Source: Armatimonadaceae bacterium
GTDB lineage: Bacteria; Armatimonadota; Armatimonadia; Armatimonadales; Armatimonadaceae
Assembly (NCBI GenBank): GCA_030447685.1
Contig: JAUJOK010000039.1
Location: 1-52,172 of the forward strand
Length of the DNA: 52,172 nucleotides
Direction of reading: 5' to 3'
Shown here: one piece after another, positions 24,975-32,066 of the stretch
Layout of the letters: each line of letters begins with the position of its first letter
Numbering within the stretch: the stretch's first letter is position 1
Notes under the pieces: generated by a model
What the model saw: the letters and a program-made list of their open reading frames with translations, nothing else
Told to the model about the DNA's origin: nothing
Databases searched by the model: none
Translations under genes and position numbers: made by a program

Positions 24975-25797
24975 CCGGGGGAGTCTCCACGTCCGGCACG
25001 TCTGCTTCTGCTGCCACCGCCGCTGTGCCGCGCAGATCGTCGGGCCGAATACGACGTCCGTAGATCTCTTCGAAGGTCTTCTCCGTCACGCCGCTGGCCG
25101 GGCCATCGAAGACGACCTCGCCCGCGCGCAGGCCGACGATTCGGTCGGCGTATTCCTGGGCCATATCGATAAAGTGCAGGTTTACCAGCGTCGTCAGGTT
25201 TTCCTCACGTGACAGGCGCTTCAAATCGCGCATGACTTGGTGCGCCGTGGGCGGATCGAGCGAGGCGACCGGCTCATCGGCAAGCAGGATGGACGGCTGC
25301 TGCGCCAGCGCGCGGGCGATGGCGACGCGCTGCTGCTGGCCGCCGGAAAGCGTGTCCGCGCGCTGATACGCTTTTTCGAGGATGCCGACGCGCTCCAGGC
25401 TTCGGAGCGCCAGTTCTATGTCCGCGCGGGGAAACAGGCCCAGAAGCGTCCGCCAGGTCGGCAGATAGGCGAGCCGCCCTGCCAGCACATTACGCAGCAC
25501 GGATGACCGGCGAACGAGGTTATAGTTCTGGAAGATCATCCCGATGCGCGCCCGCGCCCGCCTCAGCGCGGCGTCGCCCAGACCGGTCATCTCCGTGCCG
25601 TCCACGATCACGCGGCCCTCGGTCGGCGTCACCAGGCGGTTGACGCAGCGGATCAGTGTGGACTTTCCCGCGCCGGACAGACCGACTACGACCACGAACT
25701 CGCCGCGCCCGAAGGAGAGAGATACTTCCTCCAGCGCAACGTGGCCGTTCGGATACCGCATGGTAACGTCTTCGAAGACGATAACGGGATCTTCCAT
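24964..25797 (-). CDS. phnC: phosphonate-type ABC transporter ATPase
   Basis: A 277-aa cytoplasmic ATPase: Walker A GLSGAGKST, Q-loop IFQNYNLVRRSSVLRNVLAGRL (a PhnC-type signature), ABC signature LSGGQQQRVAIARAL, Walker B ILLADEPVASLD and the H-loop VNLHFIDMA. The C-terminal 25 residues are an Ala/Val/Asp-rich tail. ATG 25797 lies 16 bp after phnD. It energises uptake through the two PhnE permeases. Confidence 0.92.
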   Translation of the reverse strand: MEDPVIVFEDVTMRYPNGHVALEEVSLSFGRGEFVVVVGLSGAGKSTLIRCVNRLVTPTEGRVIVDGTEMTGLGDAALRRARARIGMIFQNYNLVRRSSVLRNVLAGRLAYLPTWRTLLGLFPRADIELALRSLERVGILEKAYQRADTLSGGQQQRVAIARALAQQPSILLADEPVASLDPPTAHQVMRDLKRLSREENLTTLVNLHFIDMAQEYADRIVGLRAGEVVFDGPASGVTEKTFEEIYGRRIRPDDLRGTAAVAAEADVPDVETPPVAV

Positions 25798-25812
25798 AAG
25801 GTCTGCCTGGAG

Positions 25813-26736
25813 CTACAGCGAAGTCAGTTCGACGCCCATCTGCTGGGCGGTGCGCCGCACCACGTCGTAATCCGCGTTGGCCGCTTCCGCCATCCCGTCT
25901 ATCTCGTACACGGCCATCAAGGTCTTTTTTCCTTCCGGCGTCTGCGCGTACTTCAGGAATGCGGCCTTGATCTTCTGCGCGAGCGCGGGGTCCAGCCCCT
26001 TGCGGACGGAGATCGTGTCGTTGGGGATCTCCTCGGTCTGTCCAATTTTAACGACCTTTTCCTTAACATCAGGGATCGTTTTTTCGACGATGTTGCGCGC
26101 ATCGTCGTACACTACCGCCACATCCACGTCGCCGTTGTACACCGCCTTCACCGCGTTATCGTGGCTGCCGGCGTATTTGGTCTGGGAAAAGAACTTTTCG
26201 GGATTGAAGCCCTTGCTTTTCAGATAGGCGGCGGGGAACAGGTAGCCGGATGCGGACGCCGGGTCGACAAAGGCCATGCGCTTGCCTTCCGCGTCCTCGA
26301 TGCGTTTGATGCCCGAGTCGGCGCGCGTGATAAACATGGCATGGTAGGTCAGCGCACCCTTGCGCGAGGTCTTCAAAAGAACCTGCGCGCCGTTCTGATC
26401 GTTGGCCAGGACGTAGGCAAGCGGAGCGAGCGCGCCGATGTCCACGTTGCCCGAACCCATCGCCTCGACCAGACCGACGTAGTTGGTGGAGGTGAATGTT
26501 TTAATCGGGATGCCGATCTCTTTGGAAACGAACTGCGCCATCGGCTCCGCCGTTTCGGCAATCTTGTCGGATTCCTGGGACGGAACGAAGCCCATCACCA
26601 GTTCCTTCGGCGCGCCGCTGTTGCCGCCGCTTGAGCCGCCCTTGTCGGCAGCCTGGTCGCCGCAGCCGGACAAAGCAACGAACAGGACGGCAGCGGCGGC
26701 AAGAAGCGCCGCGCGGCGGCAGCCACAATATCTCAT
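25813..26736 (-). CDS. phnD: phosphate/phosphite/phosphonate-binding lipoprotein
   Basis: A 307-aa solute-binding protein. The signal peptide ends in the lipobox LSGC (Cys about residue 24), followed by a Gly/Ser linker. The mature domain has the PhnD pattern: LVMGFVPSQES at the first strand, STNYVGLVEAMGSGNVDIGALAPLAYVLA, and FVDPASASGYLFPAAYLKSKG. Start: ATG 26736 with AGGAG 8 nt upstream, overlapping the HAD gene by 4 bp. A longer upstream frame is not supported. The ligand could be a phosphonate, phosphite or another oxyanion. Confidence 0.9.
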   Translation of the reverse strand: MRYCGCRRAALLAAAAVLFVALSGCGDQAADKGGSSGGNSGAPKELVMGFVPSQESDKIAETAEPMAQFVSKEIGIPIKTFTSTNYVGLVEAMGSGNVDIGALAPLAYVLANDQNGAQVLLKTSRKGALTYHAMFITRADSGIKRIEDAEGKRMAFVDPASASGYLFPAAYLKSKGFNPEKFFSQTKYAGSHDNAVKAVYNGDVDVAVVYDDARNIVEKTIPDVKEKVVKIGQTEEIPNDTISVRKGLDPALAQKIKAAFLKYAQTPEGKKTLMAVYEIDGMAEAANADYDVVRRTAQQMGVELTSL

Positions 26737-27131
26737 TTGGTCGGTACTCCTGTCGGGGAATGGTTGTCCAGAGCGTGCGCGTCGGCCAGTTCCCGGTATC
26801 GCGCCTCCACGGCGTCGGGGGCGCTTGTCCAATCGCGGAAAGTCACGGCGCGGTCATCCAGATAGATGTCGGCGTAGACCTTGCCGGAGCACTCCATCGC
26901 CGGGTCCATGCCAACGTTAATAGCATCGAAAGGGATGTTGTGAGCGTCCAGGTAGGCGCGCAGTTCGTCTTCTTCCGTACGGCAGGTGAAAACGACGATG
27001 TTCCATCCCTGCGCCTTCAGTTGCCGGATGGCATCCGACGCGCCGGGCAGGGGGTCGAGAAAAACGCCCCGTCCCGCATAGCCGCGATAGTGGGCGATGG
27101 TGCCGTCGAAGTCTACGGCAAGAGTCGGCAT
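26733..27131 (-). CDS. small HAD-superfamily phosphatase-like protein
   Basis: A 132-aa minimal HAD fold: nucleophile motif VDFDGTIAHY (both Asp present), a motif II-like segment VVFTCRTEED, and motif IV as YLDDRAV. It lacks a cap domain and so could act on large substrates or nucleotides. It is the first gene of the phn-type operon, with its stop inside the phnD start (ATGA). A role in processing phosphorus compounds taken up by the transporter is inferred from this linkage. ATG 27131 with GAGG upstream; the TTG immediately before it is less likely. Confidence 0.78.
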   Translation of the reverse strand: MPTLAVDFDGTIAHYRGYAGRGVFLDPLPGASDAIRQLKAQGWNIVVFTCRTEEDELRAYLDAHNIPFDAINVGMDPAMECSGKVYADIYLDDRAVTFRDWTSAPDAVEARYRELADAHALDNHSPTGVPTK

Positions 27132-27176
27132 CAACGGACCTCGCTTTGTGATGTCGGCCCCCTGCCAACCCCTTTG

Positions 27177-27206
27177 TTGACGGGCGGATACGGTTCACCG
27201 TATAAT
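27177..27206 (+). promoter_or_regulatory. sigma70-type promoter with overlapping palindrome
   Basis: TTGACG (27177-27182), 18-nt spacer, TATAAT (27201-27206), ahead of the FHA/PP2C/kinase operon. A 16-bp perfect palindrome, ATACGGT-TC-ACCGTAT (27188-27203), spans the spacer and the first half of the -10, the position expected for a repressor operator. Confidence 0.7.
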
Positions 27207-27325
27207 GAATGCTGTTCGCACCGGAAATGCGGCAGGGGCGCAGCATACCTTCGGCTGGCCCTGCCTCCGCATTATACCGTCCCGCCGATGCCTCGTCAAT
27301 AACGGGGCGCGTGAGGGGACTGGGT

Positions 27326-28543
27326 GTGGACCGGACGCTCATGGACGTTTTTGAACGACTCAACCGCAAATTCGGCGCGTGGTACGAGGGCCTTTTCGGC
27401 GGCGCGCCGGATAGCGACCTTCGCCCCCGCGATATTCTGCGTCGCATCCTATCGACGATGGAGGATGGACGGCGCGAAGGGCTGGATGGGCAGGTTTATG
27501 TCCCAAACCATTATATAGTTGATATTGCTGTGGCCGATGAGGACGAGCGGGACTATCTGCGGACGTTTCTCGACGCGGATGAGCTTGCCGCCGCCGTGCG
27601 CCGCCATATGGATCAGCATGGTTATCGGACGCGGGGCGGGCTGCTTTTTGAGATAAACGAACTGGCTTCTTCTGCCGACACCGCCGCCGCCGACGGCGCA
27701 GGCCGCGTCCATATTCGCAGTCGCTTCGATGCGGCAGTGGGCGAGCGAGCGCCCCGTATTTCGGCTCCCGACGACGTGGACGGCGACCGGCACGCTGCGC
27801 CGCCCATAGCGCCGCGCCCTCTGGTGGATTACGGGGAAGACGATGAACCGGGAACGCTGCCGGTCGCGGCGGCGGCTTCCGTGACAGTGCGGTATCGGGA
27901 TGGGCGTGAAGAGGTGGTTCCCGTGACGGCGCGCGGCCTTCAGGTCGGTCGGTCGCGGCAGTCAGGGAATGATATTATCGTTTCCGACGACGGCATGGTT
28001 TCCAAGCGTCACGTTCGCATCGAGCGCGACGGTGACCGCTTCGTCGTGCAGGACCTTCAGTCCACCAACGGCACCTTTGTCAATGGTCAGCCGCTGCTGG
28101 GCGCTCAGCCCCTGCAATCCGGCGACGAGATTCGTGTCGGCGAGACGAAACTACAGTTCCGGGGAAGTGGTGGCGGTGGTGCTGCGCCCGGGCGCAGCTA
28201 TTCGGCATCCCCGACACCTACGGGCATCGGCGAGCGGTTCCGGCTGGTCGCGCTGAGCGGCGAAGTGTTTCCGCTGGCTTCGCGCATGACTGTGGGGCGC
28301 GCTTTGACCGGCGACATTGTGCTGGTCGGCGAGCGGGTAGCCCCGCAGCATGCCGTAATAACCGTGCGGGATGAGCAGGTTTTTCTGGAAGACATGGACA
28401 CTGCGGCGGGTACGTACGTGAACGGAGAGCGGATTCCCGCCCGCTTTGCCGTGGTCGTTTATCCGGGCGATACCGTGGCCTTCGGAGATGTGGCGCTCCG
28501 GGTGGAGCGCGGCGGGCGCGCACCGGGGAGCAGAGTCTCATGA
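27326..28543 (+). CDS. FhaA-like protein: DUF3662 domain plus two FHA domains
   Basis: About 405 aa. Residues 1-110 match the FhaA N-terminal domain (DVFERLNRKFGAWYEGLFGG, DILRRILSTMED, VPNHYIVDIAVADEDE). FHA domain 1 (about 190-275) has GRSRQSGND, SKRHV and STNGTFVNG, the full phosphothreonine-binding set. FHA domain 2 (about 300-395) keeps GRALTGDI and AAGTYVNG but reads APQHA where a Ser usually precedes the His, so its binding may be weaker. It is expected to dock phosphorylated kinase or partner proteins. GTG 27326 with GAGGGG about 8 nt upstream is preferred; ATG 27341 is possible. It overlaps the next tiny gene by 4 bp. Confidence 0.85.
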   Translation: MDRTLMDVFERLNRKFGAWYEGLFGGAPDSDLRPRDILRRILSTMEDGRREGLDGQVYVPNHYIVDIAVADEDERDYLRTFLDADELAAAVRRHMDQHGYRTRGGLLFEINELASSADTAAADGAGRVHIRSRFDAAVGERAPRISAPDDVDGDRHAAPPIAPRPLVDYGEDDEPGTLPVAAAASVTVRYRDGREEVVPVTARGLQVGRSRQSGNDIIVSDDGMVSKRHVRIERDGDRFVVQDLQSTNGTFVNGQPLLGAQPLQSGDEIRVGETKLQFRGSGGGGAAPGRSYSASPTPTGIGERFRLVALSGEVFPLASRMTVGRALTGDIVLVGERVAPQHAVITVRDEQVFLEDMDTAAGTYVNGERIPARFAVVVYPGDTVAFGDVALRVERGGRAPGSRVS

Positions 28544-28653
28544 ATCTGGAAATAAACCAGTGGCTGGGTATCGCGCGCTTCGGCTTTTTATCTGTCCTGA
28601 TATTATTTCTCCTTTTCCTGCTCTGGCGGCTCAGCCGGGACGCAGGAGTCTGA
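28540..28653 (+). CDS. 37-aa single-pass membrane peptide
   Basis: A start overlapping the FHA gene stop (ATGA) opens a 37-codon frame: a short amphipathic lead, one strongly hydrophobic segment (about residues 14-29, FGFLSVLILFLLFLLW) and a positive tail (RLSRDAG), predicting N-out/C-in by the positive-inside rule. It ends 4 bp before the PP2C start. The FhaB protein of related clusters begins with such a helix before its FHA domain, so this may be a minimal membrane anchor. Spacing and composition support translation; function unknown. Confidence 0.6.
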   Translation: MNLEINQWLGIARFGFLSVLILFLLFLLWRLSRDAGV

Positions 28654-28657
28654 TCGT

Positions 28658-30259
28658 ATGACAACAACTTCTTCACAAACTGTTCTGGTGGCGGCCCGTA
28701 CCGATCCGGGGAAAAAGCGCGTTTTAAACGAGGATGCCGTCGCCGTCATTGACGGGGCGCAGGCCGGTCTGTCCGTTGATACGGCCTTTATTGTCGCCGA
28801 CGGCATGGGCGGCATGCAGATGGGGGACGTGGCGAGCGGCGAAGCCGTGCGCGTGGTGCGCGAAACGCTGGAAAGCGCGCTGACGCGGCCCGACGCCGAC
28901 CCGCGCTCCGCGCTTGCCGAAGCGTTCCGCCGCGCCAACGATGCCGTCTTCGCGCTGGCGCAGAATGCGGTGGCCGCGCTGCCTACTCACGACGCGCCGA
29001 CCGCGCCGCGCCCGGAGGCGGGGCAGCGCGGCGTGGATACGCCGGGCCTGATGGGCACTACCTGCATCGCCGGTGTTATGCGCGGCCATACGCTGCATCT
29101 GGCTCATGTCGGCGATTCCCGTGCGTATCTGCTGCGCGACGGCAGTCTGCGGCGTTTGACGGACGACCACTCCTTTGTCGGCGAGCGGGTGCGCGCCGGT
29201 GATTTGACCGAAGAAGAGGCACGGCGAAGCCGCTTCCGCAACATGATTACGCGCGCGGTGGGAATCGACGCGCAGGTGGAGCCGGAGATTCGTCAGGAAC
29301 GCCTCAGCGAAGGCGATACGCTGCTGGTCTGTACGGACGGTCTGACCACGATGCTCACCGACGACGAGATCGAAGCCACCCTGGTTCGCCATCATGAGCG
29401 CCAGAGCAATCTTCCGCAGATGGCCGGGGCGCTGGTGGATGCCGCCAACAAGCGGGGCGGCAGCGACAACATCACCGTGGTTCTGGTATATGCCAACGGT
29501 ACCGGCGCGCCGGGTTCTTCGGCTCCGGTGCGTGCGCCCGGCGGCAGCGGTGGCGGCGGCCCCAGCGCAAACGTGGTGGAGGGCAGTAAGCCGCGCAGCA
29601 AGCAGCCACCGCTGCCGCGTCCGGCGCGCAGAGCCGCTTCGCCGTTTCTGGTGTTTCTGGCGCTGCTCGGCGTGCTCGCGCTGGCCCTGGCAGGCGCACT
29701 GGCCTTTTCTCAGCCGCTTCGGACGCAGGCAGTGCGCTTGCTGACGCGCACTGCCGCCACGCCCGCGAAAGCGTCCGCCGCCGCTCCGGTACCCGATCTG
29801 ACCAAGGTTCGGTACAGCCCGCCCCGCCGGTTTGTCCCGTTTCTGGCGCGCGGCGGCTTCCTGGCCTACTCGCCGCGCGGTTTCCTGGTCTGCGTGGGGG
29901 AAACGTCGGGCAAGGTGGTGCGCGTCTCTCGGCGCGGCGAGGTGCAGGAGCGGTCCGTGGCGACACTGCCGGACGCCCCCCCGGTGGCTACGCCCATTCC
30001 CGCCAGTTATCTGTTCATGGCGACCGACGTCCAGGGTAACGTCTATATTTCGCACACGGCGCGCCGCGTCATAGAAAAATATAATGCGCAGGGGCAGCTT
30101 CTCGTCACGCTGAAAGGTTTCCAGCGTCCTGAAGCCATCGCCGTGGATGAAAACGGAAGCATCTATGTCGTGGATCATAACGACGTCAAGTTCCTGCGTG
30201 CGCGGCGCGTGACGGGGCGCGCGGCAGGCAGCAGTGGCGGCGGCGGCGCGGGATCGTAG
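28658..30259 (+). CDS. PP2C-type Ser/Thr phosphatase with membrane helix and beta-propeller-like tail
   Basis: A 533-aa protein. The cytoplasmic PP2C domain (about 1-270) has the metal-binding motifs LNEDAV, VADGMGG, HVGDSRAY, CTDGL and GGSDNITVV. A Gly/Pro-rich linker leads to one membrane helix (about 328-352, FLVFLALLGVLALALAGAL). The outer portion (about 390-520) contains repeats of the NHL/propeller type (MATDVQGNVYISHTARRVIEKYN, IAVDENGSIYVVD). The layout resembles PstP with a sensor attached. It should reverse the action of the kinase encoded 3 bp downstream. ATG 28658 with AGGAG 10 nt upstream. Confidence 0.88.
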   Translation: MTTTSSQTVLVAARTDPGKKRVLNEDAVAVIDGAQAGLSVDTAFIVADGMGGMQMGDVASGEAVRVVRETLESALTRPDADPRSALAEAFRRANDAVFALAQNAVAALPTHDAPTAPRPEAGQRGVDTPGLMGTTCIAGVMRGHTLHLAHVGDSRAYLLRDGSLRRLTDDHSFVGERVRAGDLTEEEARRSRFRNMITRAVGIDAQVEPEIRQERLSEGDTLLVCTDGLTTMLTDDEIEATLVRHHERQSNLPQMAGALVDAANKRGGSDNITVVLVYANGTGAPGSSAPVRAPGGSGGGGPSANVVEGSKPRSKQPPLPRPARRAASPFLVFLALLGVLALALAGALAFSQPLRTQAVRLLTRTAATPAKASAAAPVPDLTKVRYSPPRRFVPFLARGGFLAYSPRGFLVCVGETSGKVVRVSRRGEVQERSVATLPDAPPVATPIPASYLFMATDVQGNVYISHTARRVIEKYNAQGQLLVTLKGFQRPEAIAVDENGSIYVVDHNDVKFLRARRVTGRAAGSSGGGGAGS

Positions 30260-30262
30260 CTG

Positions 30263-31729
30263 ATGGCTATTGGAACCATTGGAAAATATGAACGACTGGA
30301 TGTGCTGGGACACGGCACATCCGGTGTCGTTTATCTGGCCTGGGACACGCTGCTGCGGCGACAGGTGGCGCTCAAGGAGATTCGTGCCGCCGCCCCGGAG
30401 ATGGACCGCGTTCTTCATGAAGCGCGCGTTCTCGACCGGCTGCGCCATCCCAACATCGTCGCCGTGCATTCGGTGGATCGGGAAAACGGCGCGGTGCTTA
30501 TCGACATGGAGCTGGTGCGCGGCAAGAACCTGGCCGACGTGCTGAGCGAGCGAAGCGGCAATCCGCTGCCGGTCGCCGAGGCGGCGCGCATCGTGCTGGA
30601 CGTTCTGGACGCGCTGGCGTATGCCCACGAGCGGCGCATCCTTCATCGCGACATCAAGCCCGCCAACATCCTGATCGGCCACGACGGCGCGGTAAAGCTG
30701 ACCGATTTCGGGCTTGCTGAGGCGCTGGGTTCCCATTCGGTCGCCGTCGGCGGCGGCACCTACCCCTACATGGCCCCGGAAGATTTCGCCGAGCAGGAAG
30801 CCTCCGACTATCGCTCCGACCTGTGGGCGATGGGCGTCGTGCTGTATGAGATGCTTACTGGCAGACGTCCCTTCATCCTTCCGCCGGGCCGTCGCGCCAA
30901 CGACCCCTTCGCCTGGCAGCGCGTCATTGAAAACGAGAACCCGCCGCCCGCGTCTTCGCTGCGCGCCGGTCTTCCTCCGGTTCTGGATGCGGTACTGACA
31001 CAGGCGCTTGCGAAAGACAAAAGCGCCCGCTTCCCGACCGCTCGGGCCTTTGCCGACCGTCTGCGCGCCGCGCTGCCGGAAGCGACGGTTTCCGCGCCGA
31101 AAGCGCCTCCGCCCGCCGCGCCCGCCGGGCCGTTCCGCTTCGCAGACGGCGCAGTGATTGTGGAAACGCTCGATGAACTGCTGATCGCCTCCGTAAAGCA
31201 CTGGGACGAGGCACGGCGCGCGCTTTTGGACGGACGGCTGGAGCGGTGGCTGCGCGGCATCGGGGAGATTTATATCGCCGAGATGGCCGGGGAACTGGCG
31301 GCGCGCGAAGGCGCGGACGCCGATGATCGTTTGCGGGAATTTCTTGACCGCTCGGGCCTCGACCTTACCACGGAAGCGCGGCAGCGGGCCGTTGCGGCGG
31401 AAGTGTGCCGCAGCCGGGGCGACCACGCCGGTGCGGAAGCGCTTCTTACGCAGGCGCGCCGCCTCGTGCCGGAAGGGCCGCCGCCCCGGCTGCGGCGGAT
31501 CGTGCGCCGGTGGGAAAACGATTCGGTTCTGGGCGAGGCGGGCACGGTGATCGCACCGGCGGCAGCAATAATTGCCCCGGTTCCGCCCGCGCCCGTCGCC
31601 GCCGTGCGCCGCCGGGAACCCAGCCGCTGGTGGTTCTGGCCCCTGCTGGCCCTGTGCCTCGCCCCGCCTGCCGTCGTTATTATGCAGGGGCTTGCGGCGC
31701 GCCCTGGGGGCGATATGATCTGCTTATAG
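30263..31729 (+). CDS. membrane-anchored Ser/Thr protein kinase
   Basis: A 488-aa Hanks-type kinase: Gly loop GHGTSGVV at 16-23, catalytic Lys K38 (VALKE), HRDIKPANIL at 128-137, DFG at 148-150 and APE near 172. After the kinase domain (to about 275) comes a Pro/Ala linker, a helical TPR-like region (about 295-420) and a membrane helix (WWFWPLLALCLAPPAVVIM). The frame stops soon after the helix. In the adjacent frame hydrophobic coding continues from about 31715 to 32037, so the annotated C-terminus may be the result of a frameshift. Part of the FHA/PP2C operon. Confidence 0.88.
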   Translation: MAIGTIGKYERLDVLGHGTSGVVYLAWDTLLRRQVALKEIRAAAPEMDRVLHEARVLDRLRHPNIVAVHSVDRENGAVLIDMELVRGKNLADVLSERSGNPLPVAEAARIVLDVLDALAYAHERRILHRDIKPANILIGHDGAVKLTDFGLAEALGSHSVAVGGGTYPYMAPEDFAEQEASDYRSDLWAMGVVLYEMLTGRRPFILPPGRRANDPFAWQRVIENENPPPASSLRAGLPPVLDAVLTQALAKDKSARFPTARAFADRLRAALPEATVSAPKAPPPAAPAGPFRFADGAVIVETLDELLIASVKHWDEARRALLDGRLERWLRGIGEIYIAEMAGELAAREGADADDRLREFLDRSGLDLTTEARQRAVAAEVCRSRGDHAGAEALLTQARRLVPEGPPPRLRRIVRRWENDSVLGEAGTVIAPAAAIIAPVPPAPVAAVRRREPSRWWFWPLLALCLAPPAVVIMQGLAARPGGDMICL

Positions 31730-31758
31730 CCTGGGCCTGCTCCGGCTATCTGTCTACC

Positions 31759-32037
31759 ATGCTGCTGGTTGTCGGTCTGGGCGTGGGCGTTAGCGCCCCG
31801 GCGCGTGTGGCCTGTTTCGTGCCGGTTGCGGTGGGAATGGCGGCGGTCGGCGGTCTTACGCATGCGCGTATGGGGCCGGAGCCGCGTCTGGATGATCTGA
31901 TTCTGGCCGCGACTATCGCCGCGCTGGGTCTGGTGGTGCTGCTGGTACAGTCCGCGACGGCGACGCGCCTTTGGCGTTTGTGGGCTGCGCTCGTTTTCGC
32001 GGGCGCGCTGCTTGCCGCCGCCGCGTTTGCGCGTTAA
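31759..32037 (+). CDS. small polytopic membrane protein or displaced kinase C-terminus
   Basis: A frame of 92 aa from ATG 31759 with three or four hydrophobic segments (LLVVGLGVGV, CFVPVAVGMAAVGG, LILAATIAALGLVVLLV, LWAALVFAGALLAAAAF). The same frame is already hydrophobic before the ATG (YDLLIAWACSGYLST), and no ribosome site precedes the ATG. It is either a separate membrane protein or the continuation of the kinase gene after a frameshift near 31715, which would give the kinase a five-helix tail. Not recognisable by family. Confidence 0.45.
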   Translation: MLLVVGLGVGVSAPARVACFVPVAVGMAAVGGLTHARMGPEPRLDDLILAATIAALGLVVLLVQSATATRLWRLWAALVFAGALLAAAAFAR

Positions 32038-32066
32038 ATTTTGTTCCGGGTTCAAAGGAGACCGTT

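Noticed and set aside
23377..27131. Complete phosphonate catabolic (C-P lyase) operon
   Set aside because: Only the transporter and a small HAD gene are present; no phnG-M or phnX/phnW-like gene follows.
28724..31426. A 900-codon open frame on the minus strand opposite the PP2C and kinase genes
   Set aside because: It is a GC-bias shadow. The plus-strand frames carry clear PP2C and kinase motifs, and the antisense product is a low-information His/Arg/Gln-rich string.
31759..32037. RodA/FtsW fragment next to the kinase, as in actinobacterial kinase clusters
   Set aside because: Hydrophobic, but none of the SEDS-family motifs are visible; a displaced kinase tail or unrelated small membrane protein fits equally well.
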